Part shown: one piece after another, positions 52,414-61,207 of the stretch
Layout: the number at the start of each line of letters is the position of its first letter
Numbering within the stretch: the stretch's first letter is position 1
Assembly (NCBI RefSeq): GCF_003933735.1
Contig: NZ_RSED01000004.1
Coordinates: forward strand, 1-64,000
Source: Aquabacterium soli
GTDB lineage: Bacteria > Pseudomonadota > Gammaproteobacteria > Burkholderiales > Burkholderiaceae_C
Length of the DNA stretch: 64,000 nucleotides
Direction: 5' to 3'
Position numbers and translations under genes: made by a program
The notes under the pieces: generated by a model
Seen by the model: the letters and a program-made list of their open reading frames with translations, nothing else
Databases searched by the model: none
Told to the model about the DNA's origin: nothing

Positions 52414-52700
52414 TTTTCAATGATGCGCTCGAGGTTGCGCGACACCTCGGCCTCGACGATGGGCTTGAGCGCCACCATCATCATGCTGAGCTTGATGTCC
52501 AGCGTGAACCCGGTGCCCGACACCAGCATGGTGCCCTTCACGCCGCTGCGCTCGAAGGTGATGGTGTCCTGCGTGTCGCCGGCCTGCGTCTGGCAGCTGA
52601 GGCCCAGCTTGCGGGCTGCGTCGTCGAGCCATTCACGGGCCAGTTCGCGGGCGCGGTCCAGGCCCAGATCGTGGGCCCGTTCGTAGTGGATGTCGCTCAT
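52386..52700 (-). CDS. Polyhydroxyalkanoic acid system family protein
   Basis: A 104-aa protein from ATG 52700. SDIHYERAHDLGLDRARELAREWLDDAARKLGL, a beta region (DTITFERSGVKGTMLVSGTGFTLDIKLSMMMVALKPIVEAEVSRNLERII) and a short Ala/Gly tail match the PHA_gran_rgn family. Relatives are found with polyhydroxyalkanoate granule genes; their function is not settled. No phaC/phaP is nearby. Confidence 0.88.
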   Translation of the reverse strand: MSDIHYERAHDLGLDRARELAREWLDDAARKLGLSCQTQAGDTQDTITFERSGVKGTMLVSGTGFTLDIKLSMMMVALKPIVEAEVSRNLERIIEKASGGASAA

Positions 52701-52799
52701 GGCCTGGCGTGTCCCTTGCGTGTCAGGTGGTGGATGCAATGGGCGCCACTATAAAGACCCTGTGGGGCGGCACGGCCACGGCTGTCGCGGAAAGACACC

Positions 52800-53570
52800 T
52801 CAGAGGTAGCGGCGCACCCCGGCCAGGTGCACATCGCCGCTGCCCTCGAAATCCCGTACCACGCGCGTGAAACAGGCATCGGCCTTGACCGGCCCCACCC
52901 ACTCGGCCAGCGCCACGTAGGCCGCGTTGATCAGGCGGGTGCCGGCGCCCCGCGCAGGCCAGTCGCCCATCAAGACGTTGGTGCGGCCCCACAGCCAATC
53001 GGTGGCGTGGCGCAGCACCGGCTCCGGCAGGCGCCCTGCATGCCGGATCAGCGTGTGCCGCCAGTGTGGCGCGTTGTAGGACATCGGCGCCTCGCGCGCC
53101 ACCATCTGCTCCACCGCCTCCAGGAAGCGCTGCACCACCAGGGCCGAGGTGCCCGGCGGCTGCGAGTCGTTGGCACTGCCCGGCACCCCGGGCTGCGCGG
53201 CCCGCGCCATGTCCATGGTGCTCGGCCCTTGCCAGGGCCGGTTGGGGGGCTCCGAGGCGTGCGGCGCGGTGCGCTCAGGCGTCGATGGGTTGCGTGTCGC
53301 CCCCAGGCCCTGCGCCTGCAGCGCCCGGATGATGCGCAGGTGCAGCTCGGCCTCCTTGCCCTGCAGACCGAAGCGCTGGCCGATCAGGCGACAGTAGCGG
53401 CTCAGACCCACCATCACCGAAGCCGGCCCCGATGCATCGGGCGGCTGCCACAGCGCGGCCGCCTCGCGGGCGCGGTCGGCATCCAGGTAGGGCTGCAGCG
53501 CCCACATCAGCGCCAGCCAGGCAGGCGATCCCTGAGGAGCCGCCACGGTGGAGGCGGCGGGCTCAAGCAT
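52800..53570 (-). CDS. Hypothetical protein, overlapping amtB
   Basis: A 256-aa soluble protein from ATG 53570, overlapping the amtB stop by 8 bp. An N-terminal helical region (SPAWLALMWALQPYLDADRAREAAALWQP), a Pro/Ser linker and a C-terminal conserved-looking region (HTLIRHAGRLPEPVLRHATDWLWGRTNVLMGDW) are visible. No known domain. Coupling to amtB suggests expression under nitrogen control; that is inference. Confidence 0.7.
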   Translation of the reverse strand: MLEPAASTVAAPQGSPAWLALMWALQPYLDADRAREAAALWQPPDASGPASVMVGLSRYCRLIGQRFGLQGKEAELHLRIIRALQAQGLGATRNPSTPERTAPHASEPPNRPWQGPSTMDMARAAQPGVPGSANDSQPPGTSALVVQRFLEAVEQMVAREAPMSYNAPHWRHTLIRHAGRLPEPVLRHATDWLWGRTNVLMGDWPARGAGTRLINAAYVALAEWVGPVKADACFTRVVRDFEGSGDVHLAGVRRYL

Positions 53571-54921
53571 GCTGCTTGCCCCGGTGCACGGCATCGTGCT
53601 GGAACTCGGGGTAACCCATCTCGTAATGCTCGCTGAAGTCCAGCCCCCGCTGCTCGTCCAGCGTCGAGGCGCGCAGCGGCACCACCTTGTTGATCAGCCA
53701 GTACATCAGCATCGAGGCGCCGAAGGCCCACACGAAGGCGGCCAGGCAGCCCAGCGCCTGCACACCCACCTGCGCAGGGTTGAACAGGTCGTTGGCGTTG
53801 AACAGGCCGGCGGCCAGCGTGCCCCACACGCCACCCACCACGTGCACAGACACAGCGCCGACCACGTCATCCACCTTGAACGCCTCCAGCATCGAGGCGG
53901 CCACCACGCTGAGCGCTCCCGCCACCGCACCGGCCACCACCGCGAAGGCGGGCTCCATCACGTGGCAGCCCGCCGTCACACCCACCAGGCCCGCGATGGA
54001 GCCATTGAGCGTGGTCGTCATCAACAGCTTCTGGCGCAGCAGCGTCATCATGGCGATGGCGCCCAATGCACCGGCCGCGCCGCCCATGTGGGTGTTCAGC
54101 GCGATCTTGCCCAGGCCCACGGTGGCCGCGCCCGTGCTGCCGGCGTTGAAGCCGAACCAGCCGATCCACAGGATGAAGGCCCCCAGCGAGACCAGCGGCA
54201 GGTTGTGCCCCAGGATCTGGCGGGACTGGCCCTCCGGGCCGAAGCGCCCGGTGCGCGGGCCCACCGCCAGGATGGCCGCCAAGGCCGCCCAGCCCCCCAC
54301 CGCATGGACCACGCTGGAGCCCGCGAAATCGATGAAGCCCAGTTGCCGGAGCCAGCCCTCTCCGCCGTGGGTGGAGCCCCACACCCAGGAGCCATAGACG
54401 GGGTAGATCAGGCCAGTGATCACCACCGACCCGATGATGTAGGCCGAAAACCGGGTGCGCTCGGCGATCGCTCCGCTGACGATCGTGGCCGAGGTGGCGG
54501 CGAACATGGTCTGGAAGAACAGGGCGCCATATTCTGATTCGGCCACACGGTGCAGTGCGAAGCCCGAGGTGCCCAGCCAGCCCGTCTGGTTGATGCCGAA
54601 CATCAGGCCGTAGCCCACCAGCCAGTACGCGACCGCGCCAAAGCACATGTCGCAGTAGTTCTTCATGATGACGTTGACGGTGTTCTTGGCCCGGGCCATG
54701 CCCGATTCCAGGAAGGCGAAACCCGCCTGCATGAAGAACACCAGGGCCCCTGCAGCTACCACCCACACCATGTCGGTGGCCGCCTTGAGCGACTGCAGGG
54801 TCAACGCCGGCGAGGCGGCCTCGGCCGCCCGGGCCACACCCGGTGCCAGCAAGGTCACCAGCAGGATCGACAACAGAGGGAACAAAGAGCGGGGTACTTC
54901 GGAACTACGCGAAAAAATCAT
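53563..54921 (-). CDS. amtB: Ammonium transporter
   Basis: A 452-aa protein with a cleavable signal (SLFPLLSILLVTLLAPGVARA) and 11 membrane helices. Pore His residues are in GSSVVHAVGGWAALAAI and VVGAVSVHVVGGVWGTL. NTVNVIMKNYCDMCFGAVAYWLVGYG and the CHVMEPAFAVVAG region are typical. It imports ammonium/ammonia and is usually gated by a PII protein; no glnK is adjacent. Confidence 0.96.
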   Translation of the reverse strand: MIFSRSSEVPRSLFPLLSILLVTLLAPGVARAAEAASPALTLQSLKAATDMVWVVAAGALVFFMQAGFAFLESGMARAKNTVNVIMKNYCDMCFGAVAYWLVGYGLMFGINQTGWLGTSGFALHRVAESEYGALFFQTMFAATSATIVSGAIAERTRFSAYIIGSVVITGLIYPVYGSWVWGSTHGGEGWLRQLGFIDFAGSSVVHAVGGWAALAAILAVGPRTGRFGPEGQSRQILGHNLPLVSLGAFILWIGWFGFNAGSTGAATVGLGKIALNTHMGGAAGALGAIAMMTLLRQKLLMTTTLNGSIAGLVGVTAGCHVMEPAFAVVAGAVAGALSVVAASMLEAFKVDDVVGAVSVHVVGGVWGTLAAGLFNANDLFNPAQVGVQALGCLAAFVWAFGASMLMYWLINKVVPLRASTLDEQRGLDFSEHYEMGYPEFQHDAVHRGKQHA

Positions 54922-55108
54922 GCACCGGTCCTGCGCAAGAAGCTGACGAATCTGGACACAGCCGGACCAGACAGCAAGGACCAGACCAACTTGCTGCGCT
55001 GCAGCAGGCTGCGCCCCACTCGTTCAAGGGGTGCCCGACCCGGTTCTGGCGGGGATGTGCCAGCCGGGTAAGATGGACCTTCCGCACCACCTCCTTGACG
55101 GTTGAGCC

Positions 55109-56326
55109 ATGTCCTCCGACACCACCGACCTGCCATCGACGGTCCTGCCCGAGCTGCTGGACCAGGCCCCTGGCATCCAGGCGCTGCGCCGCGACATCCA
55201 CGCCCACCCCGAGCTGTGCTTTGAAGAGCAGCGCACCAGCGAGCTGATCGCCAGGCAACTGGCCGAATGGGGCATCGAGGTGCATCGAGGCCTGGGTACC
55301 ACCGGCCTGGTCGGCGTGATCAAGGGACAGCGGCCAGGCGCCAAGGCCATCGGCCTGCGTGCGGACATGGACGCCCTGCCCGTCACCGAGCAAAACAAGT
55401 TTCCCCATGCCAGCCGCCACCCCGGCCGCATGCATGCCTGCGGGCACGACGGCCACGTGGCCATGCTGATGGCCGCGGCCCAGCACCTGGCGGCCAAACG
55501 TGATTTCGCAGGCACCGTGTACCTGGTGTTCCAGCCCGCCGAAGAAGGCGGCGGCGGCGCCCGCGAGATGATGAAGGACGGCCTGTTCGAGCGCTTCCCG
55601 ATGGACGCGATCTTCGGCATGCACAATTGGCCCAACATGGCCGCCGGCCAGTTCGCCATCAACGCGGGCCCCTGTTTCGCTTCCAGCAACGAGTTCCGCG
55701 TCACGGTGATCGGCAAGGGCTGCCACGCGGCCATGCCGCACCTGGGCCTGGATCCGATGCCGGTAGCCTGCCAGCTGGTGCAGTCCTTCCAGACCATCCT
55801 CACGCGCAGCCTGCGCCCGATCGAAACCGGCGTCATCTCGGTCACCATGATCGAGGCCGGCGTGGCCACCAACGTGGTGCCCGAGCGCGTGACCCTGCAG
55901 GGCACGGTGCGCACCTTCACCACCGACGCACTCGACCTGATCGAGCGGCGCATGCGCGAGATCTGCGAGCACGTGCCGGCCGGTTTCGGCTGCACGGCCG
56001 AGGTCGAGTTCCACCGCAACTACCCGCCCACCGTGAACCACCCCGCCGAGGCCGAGTTCGTGCGCGGCGTGATGCGCGAGGTGGTCGGCCCGCAGAACGT
56101 TCTGGAGTTCGAGCCCACCATGGGCGCCGAGGATTTCAGCTTCTTCCTTGAAAAGAAGCCCGGCGCCTATTTCGTGATCGGCAATGGCGACGGCGCACAC
56201 CGCGAAGGCGGCCATGGCCTGGGGCCCTGCATGCTGCACAACCCCAGCTACGACTTCAACGACAGGCTGATCCCGGTGGGAGCCACCCTGTGGGTGAAGC
56301 TGGTGGAGCGCTGGCTGGCCGCCTGA
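55109..56326 (+). CDS. M20 family amidohydrolase (hippurate hydrolase-like)
   Basis: A 405-aa di-metal peptidase/amidohydrolase. Motifs: RRDIHAHPELCFEEQRTSELIA, IGLRADMDALPVTE, MHACGHDGHVAMLM, FQPAEEGGGGAREMMKDGLF and the dimerisation domain with CHAAMPHLGLDPM. GAEDFSFFLEKKPGAYFVIGNGD closes the metal site. It probably removes acyl groups from amino acids; the exact substrate is open. Confidence 0.93.
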   Translation: MSSDTTDLPSTVLPELLDQAPGIQALRRDIHAHPELCFEEQRTSELIARQLAEWGIEVHRGLGTTGLVGVIKGQRPGAKAIGLRADMDALPVTEQNKFPHASRHPGRMHACGHDGHVAMLMAAAQHLAAKRDFAGTVYLVFQPAEEGGGGAREMMKDGLFERFPMDAIFGMHNWPNMAAGQFAINAGPCFASSNEFRVTVIGKGCHAAMPHLGLDPMPVACQLVQSFQTILTRSLRPIETGVISVTMIEAGVATNVVPERVTLQGTVRTFTTDALDLIERRMREICEHVPAGFGCTAEVEFHRNYPPTVNHPAEAEFVRGVMREVVGPQNVLEFEPTMGAEDFSFFLEKKPGAYFVIGNGDGAHREGGHGLGPCMLHNPSYDFNDRLIPVGATLWVKLVERWLAA

Positions 56327-56330
56327 GAAC

Positions 56331-56864
56331 TCAGTGCTTCAACGCGTCCAGATCGATCTGGCGCAGGCGGGTCGGACCCACTTCGGCCTCGATGGCGCGC
56401 AGCACCTCGGGGCGCAGGCCCATCGCGAAGGCCAGCTCGGCCACCACGAACAGCGGGCCGATGAACAGGCCCACCAGGTCATCGACGAACGCGGGCTTGC
56501 GGCCCTCGTAGTAGTGGCCCACGAACTGGAAGATCCAGCCCACCACGAACAGGCCCACGCCCGTGCCCAGCCAGACGCTGGTGGCCTGTGCCGCCACGCC
56601 CATGCTGATCCACAGCGTGGCCGCCAGCAGCGCCGACATCACCAGCCCGAAGCGGATGTCCAGCAGCAGGTAGTAGATGGACGTGCCCAGCACCAGCAGC
56701 GTGGACAGCGACACCGGCACGCCGGCCACGTCGACCGCGGGGCGCGCCGTCAGGCAGCCGATGGCCAGCACGATCATCGGGATCCCGATGAAGTGGGTGG
56801 CGATGTTGCGGCGGTCCCGGTGGTAGGCCGCGTAGTTGGTGAGTTGCTGGACCAGGGTTTTCAT
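56331..56864 (-). CDS. DUF962 / Mpo1-like membrane protein
   Basis: A 177-aa protein with about four membrane helices. AAYHRDRRNIATHFIGIPMIVLAIG, DIRFGLVMSALLAATLWISMG and WIFQFVGHYYEGRKPAFVDDLVGLFIGPLFVVAEL are the DUF962 signatures. The yeast relative Mpo1 is an alpha-oxidation dioxygenase for 2-hydroxy fatty acids with iron-binding His residues, which appear conserved here. The bacterial role is not established. Confidence 0.9.
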   Translation of the reverse strand: MKTLVQQLTNYAAYHRDRRNIATHFIGIPMIVLAIGCLTARPAVDVAGVPVSLSTLLVLGTSIYYLLLDIRFGLVMSALLAATLWISMGVAAQATSVWLGTGVGLFVVGWIFQFVGHYYEGRKPAFVDDLVGLFIGPLFVVAELAFAMGLRPEVLRAIEAEVGPTRLRQIDLDALKH

Positions 56865-56983
56865 GGCGTGTCTCTCTCGGCAAGGCGGCTCCTGGCTCGG
56901 GGCCGGAAACCATGATCGGATGATGCGCCGACATGTGCATTTTGTCTGTCGGATAGGCTACGTTCCCCGCGAGGGCTTGTCCT

Positions 56984-57766
56984 GTGCGCCCGGCGGCCCC
57001 GCTTCAGGCATATTGCGGGCCTCACGCCTGCCGCCCTGCCTCCTTTCCCACCTTGAACAAGACCCTGCCTCCACCCGAGCACTACCTGCCCCTGCTGCTG
57101 CAGGGCCGGTGGTTCGCCGGCCTGCCGGCCGAGGTGCGTCAGCGCCTGCTGGCCCCGGCCCGGGTGCGCGCCGTGCCGGCTGGCCAGCGCCTGTTCTCAC
57201 GGGGTGATGCCAACGACGGCCTGTACGCCGTGGTCGAAGGCTCCGTGCGCATCGGCGGCATCAGCGCCGGCGGCAAGGAGGCCGTGCTCAGCATGATCGA
57301 GCCGCCGCTGTGGTTCGGAGAGATCGCCCTGTTCGACGCCGGCCCGCGCACGCACGATGCCGACACCCGTGCGCCGACGACCCTGCTGCAGGTGCCCCTG
57401 CCTGCGCTGCAGGCCTTGCTGGCCGCGCACCCGGCCGATTGGCACCACCTGGGCGCCCTGGCCGTGGAGAAGATGCGCGCAGTGCTGTCGGGGCTGGAAG
57501 AGCTGACCGTGCTGCCCGCCCCGCAGCGCATGGCCCGCCGCCTGCGGGAGATGACGCTGGGCCACGGCATGCTGACGGAACAGGGCGCACGCCATTCGCT
57601 GGCCGTGAACCAGGAGCAGCTGGGCGCCATGCTGGCCTTGACGCGCCAGACCGTCAACGAGGTGCTGCGCGATCTGGAAGCGCGCGGCATCGTGGCGCGG
57701 CACTACGGCCGCATCGAAGTGCTGGACCACGAGGCCCTCAAAGCCGCGGGCGAGATCGACGCCTGA
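56984..57766 (+). CDS. Crp/Fnr family transcriptional regulator
   Basis: A cyclic-nucleotide-binding fold (about residues 40-150: RLFSRGDANDGLYAVVEGSVRIGGISAGGKEAVLSMIEPPLWFGEIALFD) plus a C-terminal helix-turn-helix (VNQEQLGAMLALTRQTVNEVLRDLEARGIV). No Fnr-type cysteine cluster. The start is uncertain: GTG 56984 gives 260 aa; TTG 57053 (LNKTLPPPEHY) gives 237 aa and a more usual length. Target genes are unknown. Confidence 0.88.
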   Translation: MRPAAPLQAYCGPHACRPASFPTLNKTLPPPEHYLPLLLQGRWFAGLPAEVRQRLLAPARVRAVPAGQRLFSRGDANDGLYAVVEGSVRIGGISAGGKEAVLSMIEPPLWFGEIALFDAGPRTHDADTRAPTTLLQVPLPALQALLAAHPADWHHLGALAVEKMRAVLSGLEELTVLPAPQRMARRLREMTLGHGMLTEQGARHSLAVNQEQLGAMLALTRQTVNEVLRDLEARGIVARHYGRIEVLDHEALKAAGEIDA

Positions 57767-57850
57767 CAGGCTGGCGTGGGCAGGCCAATCCGGACACCAC
57801 GACGCGCCGGCCACCGCACAATCGTGGCACCACTTTCCAGGATCCGATCC

Positions 57851-58270
57851 ATGCCCACTCCCGAACAGTTCAACCAGCGCGGCGCCAACACCCTGCCCGG
57901 CCACCTCGGCATCGTCATCACGCACGTGGGCGACGGTGAAGTGCGCGCGGAACTGCCCGTGGTGCCCCACCTGATGGCGCCCAACGGCTTCCTGCACGCC
58001 GGCAGCATCGTCACCCTGGCCGACACCTGCGCCGGCTATGGCTGCGTGGCCAGCCTGCCGGCCGGTGCCAGCGGTTTCACCACCATCGAGCTCAAATCCA
58101 ACCACCTGGGCACGGCCCGCGAAGGCGTGGTCGAGTGCGTGGCCAAGGCCGTGCACCTGGGCCGCAACACGCAGGTGTGGGATGCCACTGTCACGCACCG
58201 CGACACGGGCAAGACGATGGCCCTGTTCCGCTGCACGCAGATGGTGCTGTACCCCAAGCCTGCGGCCTGA
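57851..58270 (+). CDS. PaaI-type hotdog thioesterase
   Basis: A 139-aa hotdog-fold protein. LMAPNGFLHAGSIVTLADTCAGYGCVASLP carries the HGG-like active-site loop (here LHAGS with an acidic Asp nearby), and ELKSNHLGTAREGVVECVAKAVHLGRNTQVWDATVTHRDTGKTMALFRCTQMVL completes it. It hydrolyses an acyl- or aryl-CoA; the substrate is unknown. Confidence 0.92.
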   Translation: MPTPEQFNQRGANTLPGHLGIVITHVGDGEVRAELPVVPHLMAPNGFLHAGSIVTLADTCAGYGCVASLPAGASGFTTIELKSNHLGTAREGVVECVAKAVHLGRNTQVWDATVTHRDTGKTMALFRCTQMVLYPKPAA

Positions 58271-58281
58271 GGCCCGGAACG

Positions 58282-58497
58282 ATGGACCAGCCGATCACCG
58301 GCTTCCACCTGGACGACGAAGGCCACTGGGTGGCCCGGCTGGCCTGCGGGCACCACCAGCACGTGCGCCATGACCCGCCGTGGATCAACCGTCCCTGGAC
58401 CACCACGCCCGAAGGCCGCCAGGCCACGCTGGGCCGCCGCCTGGCCTGCAAGAAGTGCGATGAGGGCGCCCCGCCCGACACACCCCCCTCATCCTGA
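58282..58497 (+). CDS. DUF3565 family protein
   Basis: A 71-aa protein. ITGFHLDDEGHWVARLACGHHQHVRHDPPWINRPWTTTPEGRQATLGRRLACKKCDEG is the DUF3565 pattern, with Cys-His-His and CxxC that likely bind one metal. It starts 11 bp after the thioesterase stop, so the two are probably co-transcribed. Unknown function. Confidence 0.88.
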   Translation: MDQPITGFHLDDEGHWVARLACGHHQHVRHDPPWINRPWTTTPEGRQATLGRRLACKKCDEGAPPDTPPSS

Positions 58498-58584
58498 GGA
58501 ACCCGGGCTTTCCGGACTTGTCCGGGTGTCCTCTCCGTGGCATTGTTCCCCGCACGTTGATTGAATCACGGGGGGCATCACCAG

Positions 58585-59094
58585 ATGCAGCGACTGATCC
58601 TCATCACACTGGCCATGTGCGCCCTGCTGGCGGCTCAGCCCGCCAGGGCAGGTGCGCTCGAAAGCTCGGATGTCGTGCTGCTGCAACCCGAAGCCGAACT
58701 GCAGCCCCGCGTGCCCGATGTGCAGAGCCTGGCCACCTACATCGACAAGGCCACCGCCCAAGCGGCCGAGGTGGCACGCCAGGCCCGGGTGGGTCCGCCC
58801 ACCAGTGGCTTCCTGGTGATCGCCATCCGGCCCGGCTTGCGCTCCAACGCATGGCTTGATTTCCAGCCCCCTCTGCCTTCAACAATGGCAGAAGCCATGA
58901 TCCGAGCGATGCGCTCTGTCACGCCACCGGCAGTCAGGGGTGGACCTGTCGTTCTGGCCGTGAAGGCCGGCCTCTGGGGCGGAAGTTCACCTGTGCGGGA
59001 TCTTCCAGCGCCCAAGGAGTGGCGTGCCGCGATTGACAAGGCCGGTCGATCGCTGGAGCCCGAGACGCTGGTTGAAAAAATCTGGCGCGACTGA
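58585..59094 (+). CDS. Secreted hypothetical protein, 169 aa
   Basis: Starts at ATG 58585 with signal peptide MQRLILITLAMCALLAAQPARAG, probably cleaved after ARA. The mature part has a helical YIDKATAQAAEVARQA region and a beta segment FLVIAIRPGLRSNAWLDF. No known domain. It stands between DUF3565 and the signalling operon, in the same direction. Confidence 0.75.
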   Translation: MQRLILITLAMCALLAAQPARAGALESSDVVLLQPEAELQPRVPDVQSLATYIDKATAQAAEVARQARVGPPTSGFLVIAIRPGLRSNAWLDFQPPLPSTMAEAMIRAMRSVTPPAVRGGPVVLAVKAGLWGGSSPVRDLPAPKEWRAAIDKAGRSLEPETLVEKIWRD

Positions 59095-59136
59095 CATCAC
59101 GCGATGCCACGTGGATACGTGGATGCCAAACAGGTC

Positions 59137-59222
59137 TTTTCTTCACTTTCAATGAAAAAAGTGAAAAAGTCATAACGACTTTCCGGACACCTGACGATAC
59201 TGAATTCAGCGAGAGCTGAATC
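59137..59222. promoter_or_regulatory. Hairpins in the leader of the signalling operon
   Basis: Two inverted repeats precede the EAL-REC gene: CTTCACTTT / AAAAGTGAAAAAG around 59143-59168, which can act as a terminator for the upstream gene, and ATTCAGC (59204-59210) / GCTGAAT (59215-59221) with a GAGA loop. The second lies about 60 bp before the GTG start. Confidence 0.45.
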
Positions 59223-59282
59223 CTCGGTCCGTGCGGTAGCCCCTTGGCGACCCCCGCCTCCGAGGAGGGAAAGGGGTCCATC

Positions 59283-61001
59283 GTGGATGAATCAATCGCG
59301 CTGTTCGGCGGCCCCGGCACACAGGCCGGCATGCCCCCCTCCTCATCCATCGCGGAAACAGCCAGCGCAGATCGTCCTGGTGAGCGCATGGCTCGAGAAC
59401 TGGCCTTGGTCCACGCAGTCGCGCGTGAAGAGCTCTATCTGCACTACCAGCCGCAGGTCGATCTGCGCAGCGGCGAAGTCGTGGGTGTCGAGGCTTTGGT
59501 GCGCTGGCACAACCCCGTGCTGGGCGAGATCCCGCCGCATGATTTCATCCCGATGGCCGAGCGGACAGGCCAGGGCCACGCCATGGGTCAATGGGTGCTG
59601 CAGGCAGCTTGCCAGGCGGCCAAGCGCTGGCATCAGAAAGGCCTGAGCCCCATTCGCATGGCAGTGAATCTGCATCCCGGACAGATGCAGCAGGCCGACA
59701 TTGCCTGCGCCATCGAATCGATCGTGATGAAAAGCGGCTTGGATCCGCACATGCTCACCATCGAAGTCACTGAGGACATGCTGATGCGCGACCTCGACCA
59801 TGCGGCTAGCACGCTGGGCGATTTGCAATCCATCGGCATCCAGATCGTGCTGGACCATTTCGGCACGGGTTACGCGGGCCTGGCCTGCCTTCGTCGCCTG
59901 CCGGTTGACGTGCTCAAGATCGACAGGGCACTGGTGCCGGACGTGACCGCTTCGACCGAGGACGTATCCATCCTGCGGGCAGTGATCGACATGGCGCACA
60001 GCCTGCGCATGAAGGTGCTGGCCCTCGGTGTGGAAAGCGACGGTGAACTGGCATTGCTGGCAACCAACCAGTGCGACCAGATGCAGGGCATGTATTTCAG
60101 CGCGCCATTGGCGGAGAGCGAACTCATCGCCTTGCTGCACGCCAAGCGGCGTCTGCCTGAGACCGTGCTGGGGCGTCACGCTCGCCAGCGCACCTTGCTG
60201 GTGGTCGACGATGAGGAGAACATCGTCGCGTCGCTCAGGCGACTTTTGAGACGCGACGGTTATCACATCATCACGGCGCACAGCGGGCAGCAAGGGCTTC
60301 AGCGCCTGGCCGAGAACGATGTGGACGTGATCATCTCCGACCAGCGCATGCCCGGCATGACAGGGGTCGAGTTTCTGCGTAGAGCCAAGGAGCTCTATCC
60401 GCACACGGTGCGCATGGTGCTGTCGGGCTACACCGAGCTGCAGTCCATCACCGATGCCATCAACGAAGGCGCCATCTACAAGTTCCTCACCAAGCCCTGG
60501 GACGATGACAGGGTACGCGGACACATCAGCGAGGCGTTCAGTCACAAGGAAATGGCCGACGAGAACCGCCGTCTGGACCGCGAAGTGCAGGAAGGTGCCC
60601 GCGAACTGGCTCACGTGAATGGACAGCTCAAGCGCCTTCTGGAGTGCCAGCGCGAACAGATCCACCGGGAAGAGACCAGCCTGGTGATCGCGCGCGAAGT
60701 CCTGGAGAACCTGCCGGCACCGGTCATCGGCCTGGACCAGGAAGGCATGATCGCCTTCATGAATTCCGATGCCGAGGCCTTGTTCGACGGCGCCACGGGA
60801 TTGCTCGGGCAGCCTGTGGAGTCCACCGGTTCGGCCGCCCTCGCGGCACTGTGGCACACCCGCGATGGACACCATCACGAGATCGAGCTGGTAGGCCAGC
60901 GCTTCATGGGTGTGTGCCGCGACATGCAGGGCCGAGCCCATGCCAGAGGGTCATTGATGGTTTTGACCCCTCACATCTCCTCCGAGAAGGGCGCATCATG
61001 A
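59283..61001 (+). CDS. EAL-REC-PAS-like signalling protein with degenerate EAL domain
   Basis: A 572-aa protein. I chose GTG 59283 because GAGGAGGGAAAGG ends about ten bases upstream. The EAL domain (about 45-280) keeps Glu70 (EALVRW), Asn in VNLHPGQ, Glu in IEVTED, Asp191, the Lys of LKID and QG. However, DDFGTG reads DHFGTG (His192) and AEGVE reads ALGVE (Leu248), so two metal/catalytic positions are lost. A receiver domain follows (LLVVDDEENIVASLRRLLRRDGY, phospho-Asp in VIISDQRMPGMTG), then a coiled coil and a PAS-like end. It is likely a c-di-GMP binder or scaffold. Confidence 0.88.
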   Translation: MDESIALFGGPGTQAGMPPSSSIAETASADRPGERMARELALVHAVAREELYLHYQPQVDLRSGEVVGVEALVRWHNPVLGEIPPHDFIPMAERTGQGHAMGQWVLQAACQAAKRWHQKGLSPIRMAVNLHPGQMQQADIACAIESIVMKSGLDPHMLTIEVTEDMLMRDLDHAASTLGDLQSIGIQIVLDHFGTGYAGLACLRRLPVDVLKIDRALVPDVTASTEDVSILRAVIDMAHSLRMKVLALGVESDGELALLATNQCDQMQGMYFSAPLAESELIALLHAKRRLPETVLGRHARQRTLLVVDDEENIVASLRRLLRRDGYHIITAHSGQQGLQRLAENDVDVIISDQRMPGMTGVEFLRRAKELYPHTVRMVLSGYTELQSITDAINEGAIYKFLTKPWDDDRVRGHISEAFSHKEMADENRRLDREVQEGARELAHVNGQLKRLLECQREQIHREETSLVIAREVLENLPAPVIGLDQEGMIAFMNSDAEALFDGATGLLGQPVESTGSAALAALWHTRDGHHHEIELVGQRFMGVCRDMQGRAHARGSLMVLTPHISSEKGAS

Positions 61002-61207
61002 ACAGCCCGATGTATCCCCTGCCCACGGGTGACAAGGCCGACACCGCCATGTCAAACGGTGGGACGCCACTGCCAGGCACCAACGACCACGACCGCGAGC
61101 GGCTGCGCCGGCAACTGGATCACCGCTTTCGGCACAGCCTGCGCTCGGGACAGCTCAGCCCCCTGTTGCACCTGGTGATGCGTTACAAGCTGGAGGGCGG
61201 CACATGA
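60998..61207 (+). CDS. Small hypothetical protein in signalling operon
   Basis: A 69-aa product (MNSPMYPLPTGDKADTAMSN...). Its start overlaps the EAL-REC stop (ATGA at 60998) and its stop overlaps the HDOD start (ATGA at 61204). The C-terminal half is a basic helix (DRERLRRQLDHRFRHSLRSGQLSPLLHLVMRYKL). Tight coupling on both sides argues that it is real; no family is recognised. Confidence 0.65.
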   Translation: MNSPMYPLPTGDKADTAMSNGGTPLPGTNDHDRERLRRQLDHRFRHSLRSGQLSPLLHLVMRYKLEGGT

